Source: Actinomycetota bacterium (GTDB lineage Bacteria; Actinomycetota; UBA4738). From it: DNA of 14,068 nt. Position 1 is the first letter of the stretch; every line of letters starts with the position of its first letter. Made by a program: the position numbers and the translations under genes. Location of the stretch: the NCBI GenBank assembly GCA_005885025.1, contig VAYC01000065.1:1-14068 (forward strand), given 5' to 3'. Below are positions 1 to 7,551 of this stretch, piece by piece. The notes under the pieces are model-generated. The model saw only the letters and a list, made by a program, of their open reading frames with translations. It ran no database searches and was not told the DNA's origin.

Positions 1-1
1 G

Positions 2-1117
2 TTCCTGCGCTACTTCCTGTGGCTTGGAGCGTTCGGGTTCGGCGGGCCGATCGCCACGGTGGGCTATATGCAGCGCGACCTTGTTGAGAAACGACACTGG
101 CTGGATCGCTCGGAGTTCCTGAACGGAGTCGCCCTCGGCCAAACCATGCCAGGGCCGCTCGCCGCTCAGGTGGCGATGTGGGTCGGGTACCTTCAGGCGG
201 CAGGATGGGGCGCGCTCGCCATCGCCCTCACATTCATCTTGCCTTCCTTCACCCTCGTCCTGATCGTCGCCTATCTGTACGTGCACTTCCGGGGCCTGAC
301 GGTGATCCAGTCCCTCTTCTACGGCATCGCTCCAGCTGTGATGGCCATCATCGCCTTCGCCGCATGGAAGCTGGCCCGCCTCACCAACCAACGGGATCTG
401 CGGCTCTGGGCGATCTCCGTGGTCATCCTCACGGTAACGGCGCTCACCGGTACCGAGGTCGCCCTGCTGTTCCTCGGCGCCGGGTTCCTGATGATCTTGC
501 TCGATGCCCCGCCGAAGTGGATCCGCGGCCGTAGCGTGTCCTCGATCATCGCGGCGCCAGCGGGGTTCAGCCTCCTCACGGGCACCGCAACCTCCGCAAC
601 GATGCTCGCGCTCGGGCTCTTCTTCTTGAAGGCCGGCGCGTTCATCTTCGGTAGTGGACTGGCGATCGTTCCCTTTCTCCGAGAGGGGGTGGTGAACCAG
701 CACCACTGGTTGACCTCTCGGGAGTTCCTCGACGCCGTAGCCATCGGCCTCATCACCCCTGGGCCAGTCGTCATTACGGCCGCCTTCATCGGCTACCTGG
801 TAGGCGGGTTCGTCGGAGCCTTCGTTGCGACGATCGCGATCTTCACTCCCATCTACCTGGGGGTAGTCATCCCCGGACCCTGGTTCTTCCGCCATAAGGA
901 CAACCCTCAGATACGAGCTTTCGTGAAGGGGGCGACCGCAGCGGCGGCGGGCGCGATTGCGGGAGCAACCGTGGTGCTAACGAGGCAGGCGGTCGTCGAC
1001 GTTCGGACGGCCTTGATCCTGGCCCTCGCGTTGGTGTTCGTGTGGCGGCTCAAGGGCATGGAGCCGCTCCTCGTCATCCTCGCTGGGGCAGCCGGCATCC
1101 TGATGAAGGGCCTGTAA
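2..1117 (+). CDS. chrA: Chromate transporter, CHR family, two-domain form (5' partial)
   Basis: This is a polytopic inner-membrane transporter that in characterised CHR members exports chromate. The reading frame is open back to base 2, so a GTG at 59 is not the true start: the upstream codons encode FLRYFLWLGAFGFGGP, the conserved CHR N-terminal motif. Probably only 10-20 residues are missing. The visible 371 residues hold two homologous CHR halves. The first has FGFGGP, then RHWLDRSEFLNG and the GQTMPGP motif. The second has FGSGLAIVPFLREG, HHWLTSREFLDAVAIG and ITPGP. Hydrophobic helices fill the rest. It lies directly upstream of a sulfate importer, on the same strand but separated by a promoter. 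Family assignment is firm. The substrate is inferred, since some CHR homologues are untested. Confidence 0.9.
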   Translation, partial: FLRYFLWLGAFGFGGPIATVGYMQRDLVEKRHWLDRSEFLNGVALGQTMPGPLAAQVAMWVGYLQAAGWGALAIALTFILPSFTLVLIVAYLYVHFRGLTVIQSLFYGIAPAVMAIIAFAAWKLARLTNQRDLRLWAISVVILTVTALTGTEVALLFLGAGFLMILLDAPPKWIRGRSVSSIIAAPAGFSLLTGTATSATMLALGLFFLKAGAFIFGSGLAIVPFLREGVVNQHHWLTSREFLDAVAIGLITPGPVVITAAFIGYLVGGFVGAFVATIAIFTPIYLGVVIPGPWFFRHKDNPQIRAFVKGATAAAAGAIAGATVVLTRQAVVDVRTALILALALVFVWRLKGMEPLLVILAGAAGILMKGL

Positions 1118-1178
1118 AGGGCGACCCCGCCTGCCGTTTTGATCTGAACGTCGTTCCATCCGATCTCTGACAAACGGC

Positions 1179-1207
1179 TTGACAGTTCCGGAGCGAGCCC
1201 CTATCCT
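1179..1207 (+). promoter_or_regulatory. Housekeeping-sigma promoter for the sulfate importer operon
   Basis: A perfect -35 TTGACA (1179-1184) is followed after exactly 17 bases by TATCCT (1202-1207), five of six matches to the -10 consensus. The predicted transcript starts near 1214, giving a leader of about 50 bases before the GTG at 1267. The leader contains an AT-rich patch (1222-1240) unlike the GC-rich surroundings, which could be an operator, but I recognise no specific binding motif. Confidence 0.65.
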
Positions 1208-1266
1208 TCGCCATTCTGGACTAAATAGGTCGTTATTATCTCATTCATGCCGGGAGGTGTCGGATC

Positions 1267-2334
1267 GTGATCGGGAGGCTCACGGAACGGAAAATCGCGG
1301 GGGTGGCCCTGTTCGGGGTGCTCTTGCTGGCGGCCTCGGCCTGCGGAAACAGCACGGCCGCCACGGGGGCCAAGTGCACTCCCGCCAAGTCCCCAGTCAT
1401 CACCTTCGCCGCGTACAGCACGCCGCGGGAGGTGTACGGAAAGATCATTCCGGCCTTCCAGGCCAAGTGGAAGGCAGACCACAACGGCCAGAACGTGATC
1501 GTCCAGGAGTCCTATGGGGGCAGCACAACGCAAGCTCAGAACGTGGTCAGCGGGTTCCCGGCCGACGTGGTCGCCCTGTCGCTGGCTCCCGACGTGGACA
1601 CGATCAAGAAGGCCGGCCTGATCACCCGCGACTGGACCCAGGCGCCCGACGGCGGGATGGTCTCGAGCTCGGTCGTCGTCTTCGACGTCCGACCCGGGAA
1701 CCCCAAGAACATCAGGGACTGGAACGACCTCACCCAGCCGGGGCTCTCGATCCTCACACCTGACCCGGCCCAGAGCGGCGGGGCCAGGTGGAACATCGTG
1801 GCCGCGTTCGGCGCTGCCGAGCGCGGCAAGGTCACCGGCGTCTCGGCCGGCGACGCCGGTGCCCAGCAGCTGCTAACGGGGATCTTCAAGAACGTCAGCG
1901 TGCTGGACAAGAGCGCGCGCGACTCCATCAAGAACTTCGAGTCGGGCAACGGCGACGTGGCCATCACCTACGAGAACGAGATCTTCACCGCCCAGAAGGC
2001 CGGGCTTCCCGACCAGATGGTCATCCCCTCCTCGACCGTCCTGATCGAAAATCCGGTGTCCGTCGTGGACAAGAACGCCTCCGCGCACTGCGTCACCAAC
2101 GTGGCGGACGCATTCGTGGCCTTCCTGCACACGCAGGACGCCAAGGACCTGTACACGAAGTCCGGGTTCCTTCGGCCCACCGACAAGGCCGCAGCCCAGC
2201 AAGGCGACGGGGACAAGTTCGCGCCGGTGAAGGACCTGTTCACCGTTGCCGACCTGGGCGGCTGGGACAAGATCGACCAGTCCGTCTTTGGCAGCGACGG
2301 CGTCTTCACGAAGGCCTTCGCGGCGGCGCACTGA
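1267..2334 (+). CDS. sbp: Sulfate/thiosulfate ABC transporter substrate-binding lipoprotein
   Basis: This is the extracytoplasmic receptor that captures sulfate or thiosulfate for the CysTWA importer. The GTG start at 1267 is supported by a strong ribosome site, GGGAGGTG (1252-1259), seven bases upstream. The 355-residue product begins with a basic/hydrophobic signal and a lipobox ending at Cys26 (LAASAC), so it should be lipid-anchored, as in Gram-positive bacteria. Family signatures follow: ESYGGSTTQAQNVVSGFPADVV (about 81-102), NPKNIRDWNDL (145-155), the hallmark SGGARWN (170-176), and GDVAITYENE (229-238). The start of cysT follows the stop by three bases. Sulfate, thiosulfate and related oxyanions cannot be told apart from sequence. 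Confidence 0.93.
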   Translation: MIGRLTERKIAGVALFGVLLLAASACGNSTAATGAKCTPAKSPVITFAAYSTPREVYGKIIPAFQAKWKADHNGQNVIVQESYGGSTTQAQNVVSGFPADVVALSLAPDVDTIKKAGLITRDWTQAPDGGMVSSSVVVFDVRPGNPKNIRDWNDLTQPGLSILTPDPAQSGGARWNIVAAFGAAERGKVTGVSAGDAGAQQLLTGIFKNVSVLDKSARDSIKNFESGNGDVAITYENEIFTAQKAGLPDQMVIPSSTVLIENPVSVVDKNASAHCVTNVADAFVAFLHTQDAKDLYTKSGFLRPTDKAAAQQGDGDKFAPVKDLFTVADLGGWDKIDQSVFGSDGVFTKAFAAAH

Positions 2335-2337
2335 TCC

Positions 2338-3213
2338 ATGGCAGACCCGGCTTCCGTTCTCGAGGTACCGCCGCGGCCTGCTCAACAGGAGCCGGCCGCG
2401 AGGTTCGCGCGTCTCCCCTGGGGGCGGTGGGGGCTTCGGGGGACAGCGCTCCTCTACCTGGGAGGCCTGATCCTTCTCCCGCTCGTTGCCGTGGTCACGA
2501 AGGGGTTCGGCCACGGCCTGGTCGACCTCCGGGGGGCGCTCGCTGCACCGGGGGCGTGGGCGGCCCTGCGCCTCACCGTCTTCACCTCGCTCCTGACGGC
2601 GGTCATCAACGGCGTGCTGGGGACTCTGCTGGCGTACGTCCTGGTTCGGTTTCGTTTCCCGGGGCGAGGTGCCTTGGCCGGGATCGCTGATCTGCCCTTC
2701 GCCATCCCCACGTTGGTCACCGGGGTGATGCTCGTGGCGCTGTACGGGCCGAACACCCCCATCGGCGGCTTCCTGGCGCGCCATGGAGTCAAGATCATCT
2801 TCGCCACACCGGGCATCGTCCTGGCACTGCTGTTCGTCACCCTCCCGCTGGTGGTTCGCACGGTGGAGCCCGTTTTGCTCGAGCTGGACCCTGCGGAGGA
2901 AGAGGCCGCCCGTGTGCTCGGGGCGAGCCCGTGGACCACGTTCCGGCGCATCGTCCTGCCGGCCATCCGGCCGGCCGTCACGGCGGGGGCGCTGCTGACG
3001 TTTGCCCGGGCCCTCGGGGAGTTCGGCGCCATCGTCATCGTCTCCGGGAACCTCACGGGACGGACGCTGACCGCGCCCGTCTTCATCTTCCAGCTCACCA
3101 GCCAGTTCCGTCCAGAACAGGCAGCCGCCGTTTCCACGCTGCTGTTCGGCCTGTCGTTGGTGCTGGTGCTCGTCACCGAGCGCCTGATCTCCGTCAGGAG
3201 GGAGTCCCGGTGA
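2338..3213 (+). CDS. cysT: Sulfate ABC transporter permease CysT
   Basis: This is one of the two membrane subunits forming the sulfate channel. The 291-residue product has about six hydrophobic segments. It carries the permease EAA loop at roughly 188-210 (EEEAARVLGASPWTTFRRIVLP), which docks on the ATPase, followed by the CysT/CysW signature FARALGEFGAIVIVSGN (222-238). The ATG start lies three bases after the binding-protein stop. No strong ribosome site is visible, so translational coupling is likely. The stop overlaps the GTG start of cysW. The gene looks intact and of normal length. Confidence 0.93.
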   Translation: MADPASVLEVPPRPAQQEPAARFARLPWGRWGLRGTALLYLGGLILLPLVAVVTKGFGHGLVDLRGALAAPGAWAALRLTVFTSLLTAVINGVLGTLLAYVLVRFRFPGRGALAGIADLPFAIPTLVTGVMLVALYGPNTPIGGFLARHGVKIIFATPGIVLALLFVTLPLVVRTVEPVLLELDPAEEEAARVLGASPWTTFRRIVLPAIRPAVTAGALLTFARALGEFGAIVIVSGNLTGRTLTAPVFIFQLTSQFRPEQAAAVSTLLFGLSLVLVLVTERLISVRRESR

Positions 3214-4026
3214 GCGTCGAGACACGATCTCGCCTGGTGCGAGCCGGCCTGATCGCCGTCGCCGTTGCCTACGTGGCGGCCCTTCTGCTCGCCCCGCTGG
3301 CCGGCATCATCTGGACGGTGGTGAAAGGCGGCCTGCATGTCATCACGCAGACCCTTTCGGCCCACGACGTCCTTCATTCCTACCTGCTGACGATCATCAT
3401 CGCGGTGATCACGGTCGTGGTGACCGCCGTGTTCGGCGTGCCGCTTGCCCTGGTCCTCACGAGGGAGCGGTTTCCAGGTCGGGGCCTCGTCAGCGCCCTG
3501 GTGACCCTCCCCCTCGCCGTGTCGCCGGTCATCGTGGGCCTTATGGCGGTGTTGCTGTTCGGGCGAACCGGGTGGTTCGAGCCCTTCTTCGCAGCCCGGG
3601 GGATCCAGATCATCTTCGCGCTGCCGTCGATGGTCCTGGTCACGATCTTCATCTGTCTTCCCTTCGTGGTTCGAGAAGTAGCCCCCGTCCTCGAGGAGAT
3701 CGGCACGGAAGAGGAGGACGCCGCCCGGACCCTCGGAGCCTCCGGGTTGCAGACGCGTGACCTTGCCCAACATCCGGTGGGGCCTGCTGTACGGGGTCGC
3801 GCTGTCCGCGGCCCGAGCGCTGGGCGAGATCGGAGCCGTGCTGATCGTGAGCGGGGCCATCCAGGGGAAGACGGAGACGGCCACGCTGTACATCTTCCGG
3901 GCCATCGAGGAGCGGCAGGAGCCGGCCGCCTACCTCGTGGCCCTGACGTTGGCCGCGGCTTCGATCGTGCTGCTGGCGGCCATCGAGGTGTTCAAGCGAA
4001 AGCGGATGAAGGAGATCGGACGATGA
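3210..4026 (+). pseudogene. cysW: Sulfate ABC transporter permease CysW, frameshifted
   Basis: This is the second permease subunit of the importer. The GTG start at 3210 overlaps the cysT stop and sits five bases after an excellent ribosome site (AGGAGGGAG, 3196-3204). Residues 1-182 read as normal CysW, ending EEEDAARTLGASGLQT. Homology then continues in the next frame from 3757 (VTLPNIRWGLLYG, then ARALGEIGAVLIVSG) to the TGA at 4024-4026. By analogy with CysT (TTFRRIVLP), about FRR is missing: one base sits where nine are expected, so eight bases appear lost around 3756. The break falls inside the EAA loop that contacts CysA. Repaired length would be about 274 residues, normal for CysW. 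It may be a true lesion or an assembly error. Confidence 0.85.
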
Positions 4027-5099
4027 AGCTGGGTATCCAAGTCGAGCACCTCGACAAGCGGTTCGGAGACTTCCGCGCGGTGAAGGACGTGAGCTTCCAG
4101 GCTCGGGAAGGCGCGATCACCGCGTTGCTCGGCCCGAGCGGATCGGGCAAGAGCACCGTCCTCCGGATGATCGCGGGACTGGAGCGGCCCGATGCCGGGA
4201 GGGTCTGGGTGGGAGGCGAGGAGCTCACCAACGCATCGGTCCAGGAGCGCCGGCTGGGATTCGTCTTCCAGCACTACGCGCTGTTCCGGCACATGACCGT
4301 CCGGCAGAACGTGGCGTTCGGCCTGTCGGTCCGCCACGTCGACAAGCCCGCCCAGCGCGGCCGGGTCACCGAACTGCTCGAGCTGGTCGGCCTGGCCCCC
4401 CTCGGCGACCGCTACCCGGATCAGCTCTCCGGCGGCCAGCGTCAGCGGGTGGCCCTGGCCCGAGCGCTTGCGCCGCGGCCAAAGGTCCTGCTGCTGGACG
4501 AACCATTCGGGGCTCTGGACGCCCGGGTGCGCCAGGAGCTGCGGCGGTGGCTGGACAACCTCCACCGGGAGCTCCAGGTGACGAGCCTGTTCGTCACCCA
4601 CGACCAGGAAGAGGCGCTCGAGTTGGCCAACGAGGTCGTGGTGATGCGGGCGGGGACGATCGAGCAGGTCGGGAGCCCCCAGGACATCTACAACAAGCCG
4701 GCCAGTCCGTTCGTGGCGGGATTCGTGGGGGCCGCCAACGTGCTCCGCGGCCACGTCTGGGAGGGCCACGTCCACTTCGGGCGGTCGGCGGTGGCCGGCG
4801 CCTACCACCTCGACGACGGTCTCACGGCTCAGGCTTACATCCGCCCCCACGACGTGGGGATCCGCTTCGAACCGGGCCCCATGTCCTTCCCCGTCACCGT
4901 CAGACGCCGGACGAACCTGGGGTGGATGTCGAAGCTGGTCCTGGAGATGGCCGACGGGCAGACGCTCCTGGCTCAGCTCCCGAACGAGGAGCTGATGGGC
5001 GTGGTGGCCGGCCGAGAGGTCTACGCGGACCTGCGCAACGCGAAGGTGTTTGCCTCGCCTCCGACCTCCCACGACCAGGAGGAACTGGCGCCGGTCTAG
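4023..5099 (+). CDS. cysA: Sulfate/thiosulfate import ATP-binding protein CysA
   Basis: This is the cytoplasmic ATPase that powers the sulfate importer. The 358-residue product has Walker A GPSGSGKST (37-45), Q-loop Gln83 in VFQHYALF, signature LSGGQRQRVALARAL (135-149), Walker B VLLLDEP (155-161), D-loop GALD (163-166) and switch His193 in VTHDQEEA. FVGAANVL (234-241) and a regulatory TOBE-like C-terminal domain with YIRPHD (272-277) follow, as in CysA. The ATG overlaps the cysW stop (ATGA) and has a good ribosome site, AAGGAG (4009-4014). The gene appears intact. It lies in the same frame as the first half of cysW, with no intervening stop. Confidence 0.95.
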   Translation: MKLGIQVEHLDKRFGDFRAVKDVSFQAREGAITALLGPSGSGKSTVLRMIAGLERPDAGRVWVGGEELTNASVQERRLGFVFQHYALFRHMTVRQNVAFGLSVRHVDKPAQRGRVTELLELVGLAPLGDRYPDQLSGGQRQRVALARALAPRPKVLLLDEPFGALDARVRQELRRWLDNLHRELQVTSLFVTHDQEEALELANEVVVMRAGTIEQVGSPQDIYNKPASPFVAGFVGAANVLRGHVWEGHVHFGRSAVAGAYHLDDGLTAQAYIRPHDVGIRFEPGPMSFPVTVRRRTNLGWMSKLVLEMADGQTLLAQLPNEELMGVVAGREVYADLRNAKVFASPPTSHDQEELAPV

Positions 5100-5176
5100 G
5101 ACTACCGGCCCGGAACGCGACGGTTTCTCCACAGGCCCATGCCGCCAACCACTCGGCCCTGGGGAACGATGAGCGC

Positions 5177-6574
5177 ATGAGTGGCCGGCCGATGGTCCGT
5201 CGCAACGGATGGCCGGCCGTTCTGGCCGGGATGCTCGCATCGACGTGCACCTTCGGAAAGGGATCAACGGCCCCCAGCCCGACAGCGGCCGCCGAACTCG
5301 GCGGCATCCACCGTATCCAGCACGTGGTCGTCATCATGCAGGAGAACCGGTCCTTCGACTCCTACTTCGGCACGTTCCCAGGCGCCGACGGCATCCCGAT
5401 GCGGAACGGGGTTCCCACGGTGTGCGTGGACAACCCAGTCGCCGGAACGTGCGTGCGCCCTTACCACAACCCAAATGACCGGAACTTCGGCGCCCCCCAC
5501 AACGAGAGCGCGGCGCTGGAAGCCATCAACGGGGGAAGGATGGACGGGTTCATCAGAGTCGCCCAGAGCCGGACGATCTGCGCCGGGAACCCCAACGCGC
5601 CCAATTGCGTTCTCAGGGTCAAACATACCGACGTCATGGGCTACCACGACGCCCGTGAGATCCCCCATTACTGGACCTACGCGAAGAACTTCGTCCTCCA
5701 AGACCACATGTTCGAACCGAACTACGGATGGAGCCTCCCCGCTCATCTCTTCGCCGTCTCCGCCTGGTCGGCGAAGTGCTCGAACCCGAACGACCCGATG
5801 ACCTGCCAGACCGACCTCGACTCGCCTGACTCCCCGGAGCACGGAGACCGCACGCCCGACTATGGGTGGACCGACATCACCTATCTCCTTCATCAACACC
5901 ACGTGAGCTGGGGCTACTACGTCGACCCAGGGACCCAGCCGGACTGCGACGACGGAGCCATGTTCTGCGCGCCCAAGCCTCAAAAGGTCGGGACACCCGA
6001 GATCTGGAACCCCCTTCCGGACTTCGTGACGGTGCACCAAGACGGGCAGCTCGCCAACATCCAGAGCTCCGACCGGTTCTTCAGCGCTGCCCGGGCGGGG
6101 ACGCTCCCGGCGGTCTCCTGGATCGTGCCGAACAACCGGCACAGCGAGCATCCTCCCGCCCTGGTGAGCGTTGGTCAGGCTTGGGTCACGCGGCTGGTCA
6201 ACGCCGTGATGGAAGGGCCCGACTGGCCCACCACGGCGATCTTTCTGACCTGGGACGACTGGGGCGGGTTCTACGACCACGTCGTGCCGCCGCGCGTAGA
6301 CGCGCAGGGGTACGGCCTTCGAGTGCCGGGGTTGGTCATCAGTCCCTACGCCCGCTCCGGCTACATCGACCACCTGGTCCTTTCGTTCGACGCTTACCTC
6401 AAGTTCATCGAGGACGACTTCCTGGGCGGGCAGCGGCTCGACCCGGCGACCGATGGCAGGCCCGACGTTCGCGAAAACCTCCCGGCTCTTGGCAATCTGC
6501 TGGCGGACTTCGACTTCAATCAGCCGCCCCACCCTCCGCTGATCCTCCCGACGCACCCGCAGGGCGGGGCCTGA
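5177..6574 (+). CDS. Secreted phosphoesterase, phospholipase C/acid phosphatase family
   Basis: This is a predicted extracytoplasmic phosphoesterase of the PF04185 type (phospholipase C, AcpA-like acid phosphatase); its substrate cannot be read from the sequence. From the ATG at 5177 it is 465 residues. The frame is open upstream, but that part is antisense-like shadow of cysA. A hydrophobic N-terminus ends near Cys24 (LASTC), a non-canonical lipobox, so it is either a lipoprotein or a secreted protein. Family motifs are VVVIMQENRSFDSYFGTFPG (50-69, metal ligands Glu56/Asn57 expected), PHNESA (107-112), GWSLPAH (184-190, Ser186 a candidate nucleophile), NNRHSEHPP (319-327), TWDDWGGFYDHVVPP (358-372, Asp360/Asp361 expected metal ligands) and VPGLVISPYARSGYIDH (383-399). 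Eight cysteines fall in four close pairs, suggesting disulfides. The ribosome site is weak. Confidence 0.85.
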   Translation: MSGRPMVRRNGWPAVLAGMLASTCTFGKGSTAPSPTAAAELGGIHRIQHVVVIMQENRSFDSYFGTFPGADGIPMRNGVPTVCVDNPVAGTCVRPYHNPNDRNFGAPHNESAALEAINGGRMDGFIRVAQSRTICAGNPNAPNCVLRVKHTDVMGYHDAREIPHYWTYAKNFVLQDHMFEPNYGWSLPAHLFAVSAWSAKCSNPNDPMTCQTDLDSPDSPEHGDRTPDYGWTDITYLLHQHHVSWGYYVDPGTQPDCDDGAMFCAPKPQKVGTPEIWNPLPDFVTVHQDGQLANIQSSDRFFSAARAGTLPAVSWIVPNNRHSEHPPALVSVGQAWVTRLVNAVMEGPDWPTTAIFLTWDDWGGFYDHVVPPRVDAQGYGLRVPGLVISPYARSGYIDHLVLSFDAYLKFIEDDFLGGQRLDPATDGRPDVRENLPALGNLLADFDFNQPPHPPLILPTHPQGGA

Positions 6575-6605
6575 GCACTGCCTGGCCAACCCCTTTGTTA
6601 GACTC

Positions 6606-6623
6606 CCGCCCGCTTCCGGGCGG
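6606..6623 (+). terminator. Hairpin after the phosphoesterase gene, possible terminator
   Basis: There is a perfect 7-bp inverted repeat, CCGCCCG (6606-6612) and CGGGCGG (6617-6623), with loop CTTC. It lies 31 bases after the phosphoesterase stop and 31 before the sdhC ATG. No T-tract follows, so it is not a classical Rho-independent terminator. It may be a T-less terminator, or a leader structure if transcription runs into sdhC. Confidence 0.35.
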
Positions 6624-6643
6624 TCAGCCTGGGCGGTGCGCGG

Positions 6644-6649
6644 GATAAT
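6644..6649 (+). promoter_or_regulatory. Candidate -10 element giving a leaderless sdhC transcript
   Basis: GATAAT (five of six to TATAAT) ends only five bases before the ATG at 6655, so transcription would begin at about the start codon. Leaderless mRNAs with such spacing are common in actinobacteria. No convincing -35 element is seen at the expected place. The alternative is that GGAG (6651-6654) is a ribosome site for the in-frame GTG at 6661, which would require an upstream promoter. Confidence 0.35.
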
Positions 6650-6654
6650 CGGAG

Positions 6655-7065
6655 ATGCCGGTGGCTCAGCGACGGTTGGCTCGACGAACCAGTGAGTTCG
6701 GCACCTTGTACAGGGGCCGTGAGGGCCAGTGGTCGTGGCTGGCCCACAGGGTGACCGGGGTTGGCATCATCCTTTTCCTGTTCGCTCACGTGGTGGATAC
6801 GGCGTTGGTCGGCTGGGGGCCGAACGCGTACAACCGCGTAGTGGCGGTCTACCACAACCCCTTCGTCCGGCTCCTGGAGCTGGCCCTGGTCGGCATGGTC
6901 ATCTACCACGCCCTGAACGGCGTGCGGATCATGGTCATCGATCTTTGGCCGAGGGCCAACGACTTCAACCGCCAGATGATCTATGGGACGACGCTCCTGT
7001 TTGGGTTGGGGATGATCCCCATCACCTACCTCATCGTGAAACCCATCTTCGTGAAGTACTTCTGA
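6655..7065 (+). CDS. sdhC: Succinate dehydrogenase cytochrome b subunit SdhC
   Basis: This is the first membrane anchor of succinate dehydrogenase; with SdhD it binds quinone and usually heme b. The 136-residue product has three hydrophobic segments. It carries the family signature SWLAHRVTGVGIILFLFAHVVD (27-48), with His45 a heme-ligand candidate, and YHALNGVRIMVIDLW (84-98), with His85 as another conserved histidine. The start is ambiguous. The ATG at 6655 fits a leaderless transcript. The GTG at 6661, two codons later, has GGAG at ideal six-base spacing. The stop overlaps the sdhD ATG by one base (TGATG). It heads the sdhCDAB cluster. Confidence 0.92.
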   Translation: MPVAQRRLARRTSEFGTLYRGREGQWSWLAHRVTGVGIILFLFAHVVDTALVGWGPNAYNRVVAVYHNPFVRLLELALVGMVIYHALNGVRIMVIDLWPRANDFNRQMIYGTTLLFGLGMIPITYLIVKPIFVKYF

Positions 7066-7535
7066 TGGCGGTCGAGACCGGGCGCTCCTCCTCAGTCGCC
7101 CCCAGTGGGGGTCGTCTCGACGGCCGGCCCGGCCGCCGTCCTGGAGGGGGCCGGCCGGCCAAAGCCGGCGAGTTCTGGTGGTGGGTGTTCATGCGGGTAT
7201 CCGGGGTCCTGCTGCTCGTCCTGGCCGTGGGACACGTGTTGATCATGCACGTGTTCGGACAAGGCGTGGACCGAGTGAACTTCGGGTTCGTGGCGGTGCG
7301 CTGGCAGAGCCCCTTCTGGCGAACGTGGGACTGGCTGATGCTCTCTCTCGCGCTGGTCCACGGGATCAACGGGCTGCGCGTGATCAGCCTGGACTACATC
7401 CGGCGCGCGGGGGTCCGGATCGCCACCAACTGGTTCTTCGCGACCGCGGGAATGTTGGCGTTCTCGCTCGGTTCGATCGTGGTGTTCACGTTCAACCCGT
7501 GCCGGTGGCCCGGCACGGTGGGGATCCACTGCTGA
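7065..7535 (+). CDS. sdhD: Succinate dehydrogenase membrane anchor SdhD
   Basis: This is the second membrane anchor of succinate dehydrogenase. The 156-residue product starts with an Arg/Gly/Pro-rich extension (about residues 6-34) before the conserved FWWWVFMRVSGVLLLVLAVGH region, with His57 a likely heme ligand. A second helix carries LALVHGINGLRVISLDY (95-111, His99), and a third helix spans about 122-143. The order sdhC-sdhD-sdhA-sdhB and the one-base overlap with sdhC support a single operon. The extension is very GC-rich, with nested GGCC/GCCGGC palindromes at 7118-7168, and has no counterpart in the short anchors I know. An internal start would remove part of the WWWVF motif region, so 7065 is preferred. 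Confidence 0.88.
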   Translation: MAVETGRSSSVAPSGGRLDGRPGRRPGGGRPAKAGEFWWWVFMRVSGVLLLVLAVGHVLIMHVFGQGVDRVNFGFVAVRWQSPFWRTWDWLMLSLALVHGINGLRVISLDYIRRAGVRIATNWFFATAGMLAFSLGSIVVFTFNPCRWPGTVGIHC

Positions 7536-7551
7536 GCCGGCCCGAGGCCTC

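Noticed and set aside
1118..1140. Terminator after the chromate transporter (GGCG/CGCC stem then GCCGTTTT)
   Set aside because: The stem is only four pairs and is separated from a short T run. It is too weak to call.
3741..3770. Programmed ribosomal frameshift in cysW
   Set aside because: No slippery heptamer is present, and residues around the join appear missing relative to CysT, which points to a deletion and not recoding.
4547..5176. Upstream extension of the phosphoesterase frame through cysA
   Set aside because: The extension overlaps well-supported CysA and encodes Arg/Gly-rich nonsense. The recognisable signal-like N-terminus begins after the ATG at 5177.
3930..5267. Long reverse-strand open frame opposite cysA, and similar ones at 1873-3225, 2454-3905, 5264-6589 and 10636-11457
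   Set aside because: These mirror strongly supported genes, have low-complexity Arg/Gly/Pro/Asp-rich translations and no ribosome sites. They are typical GC-bias shadows.
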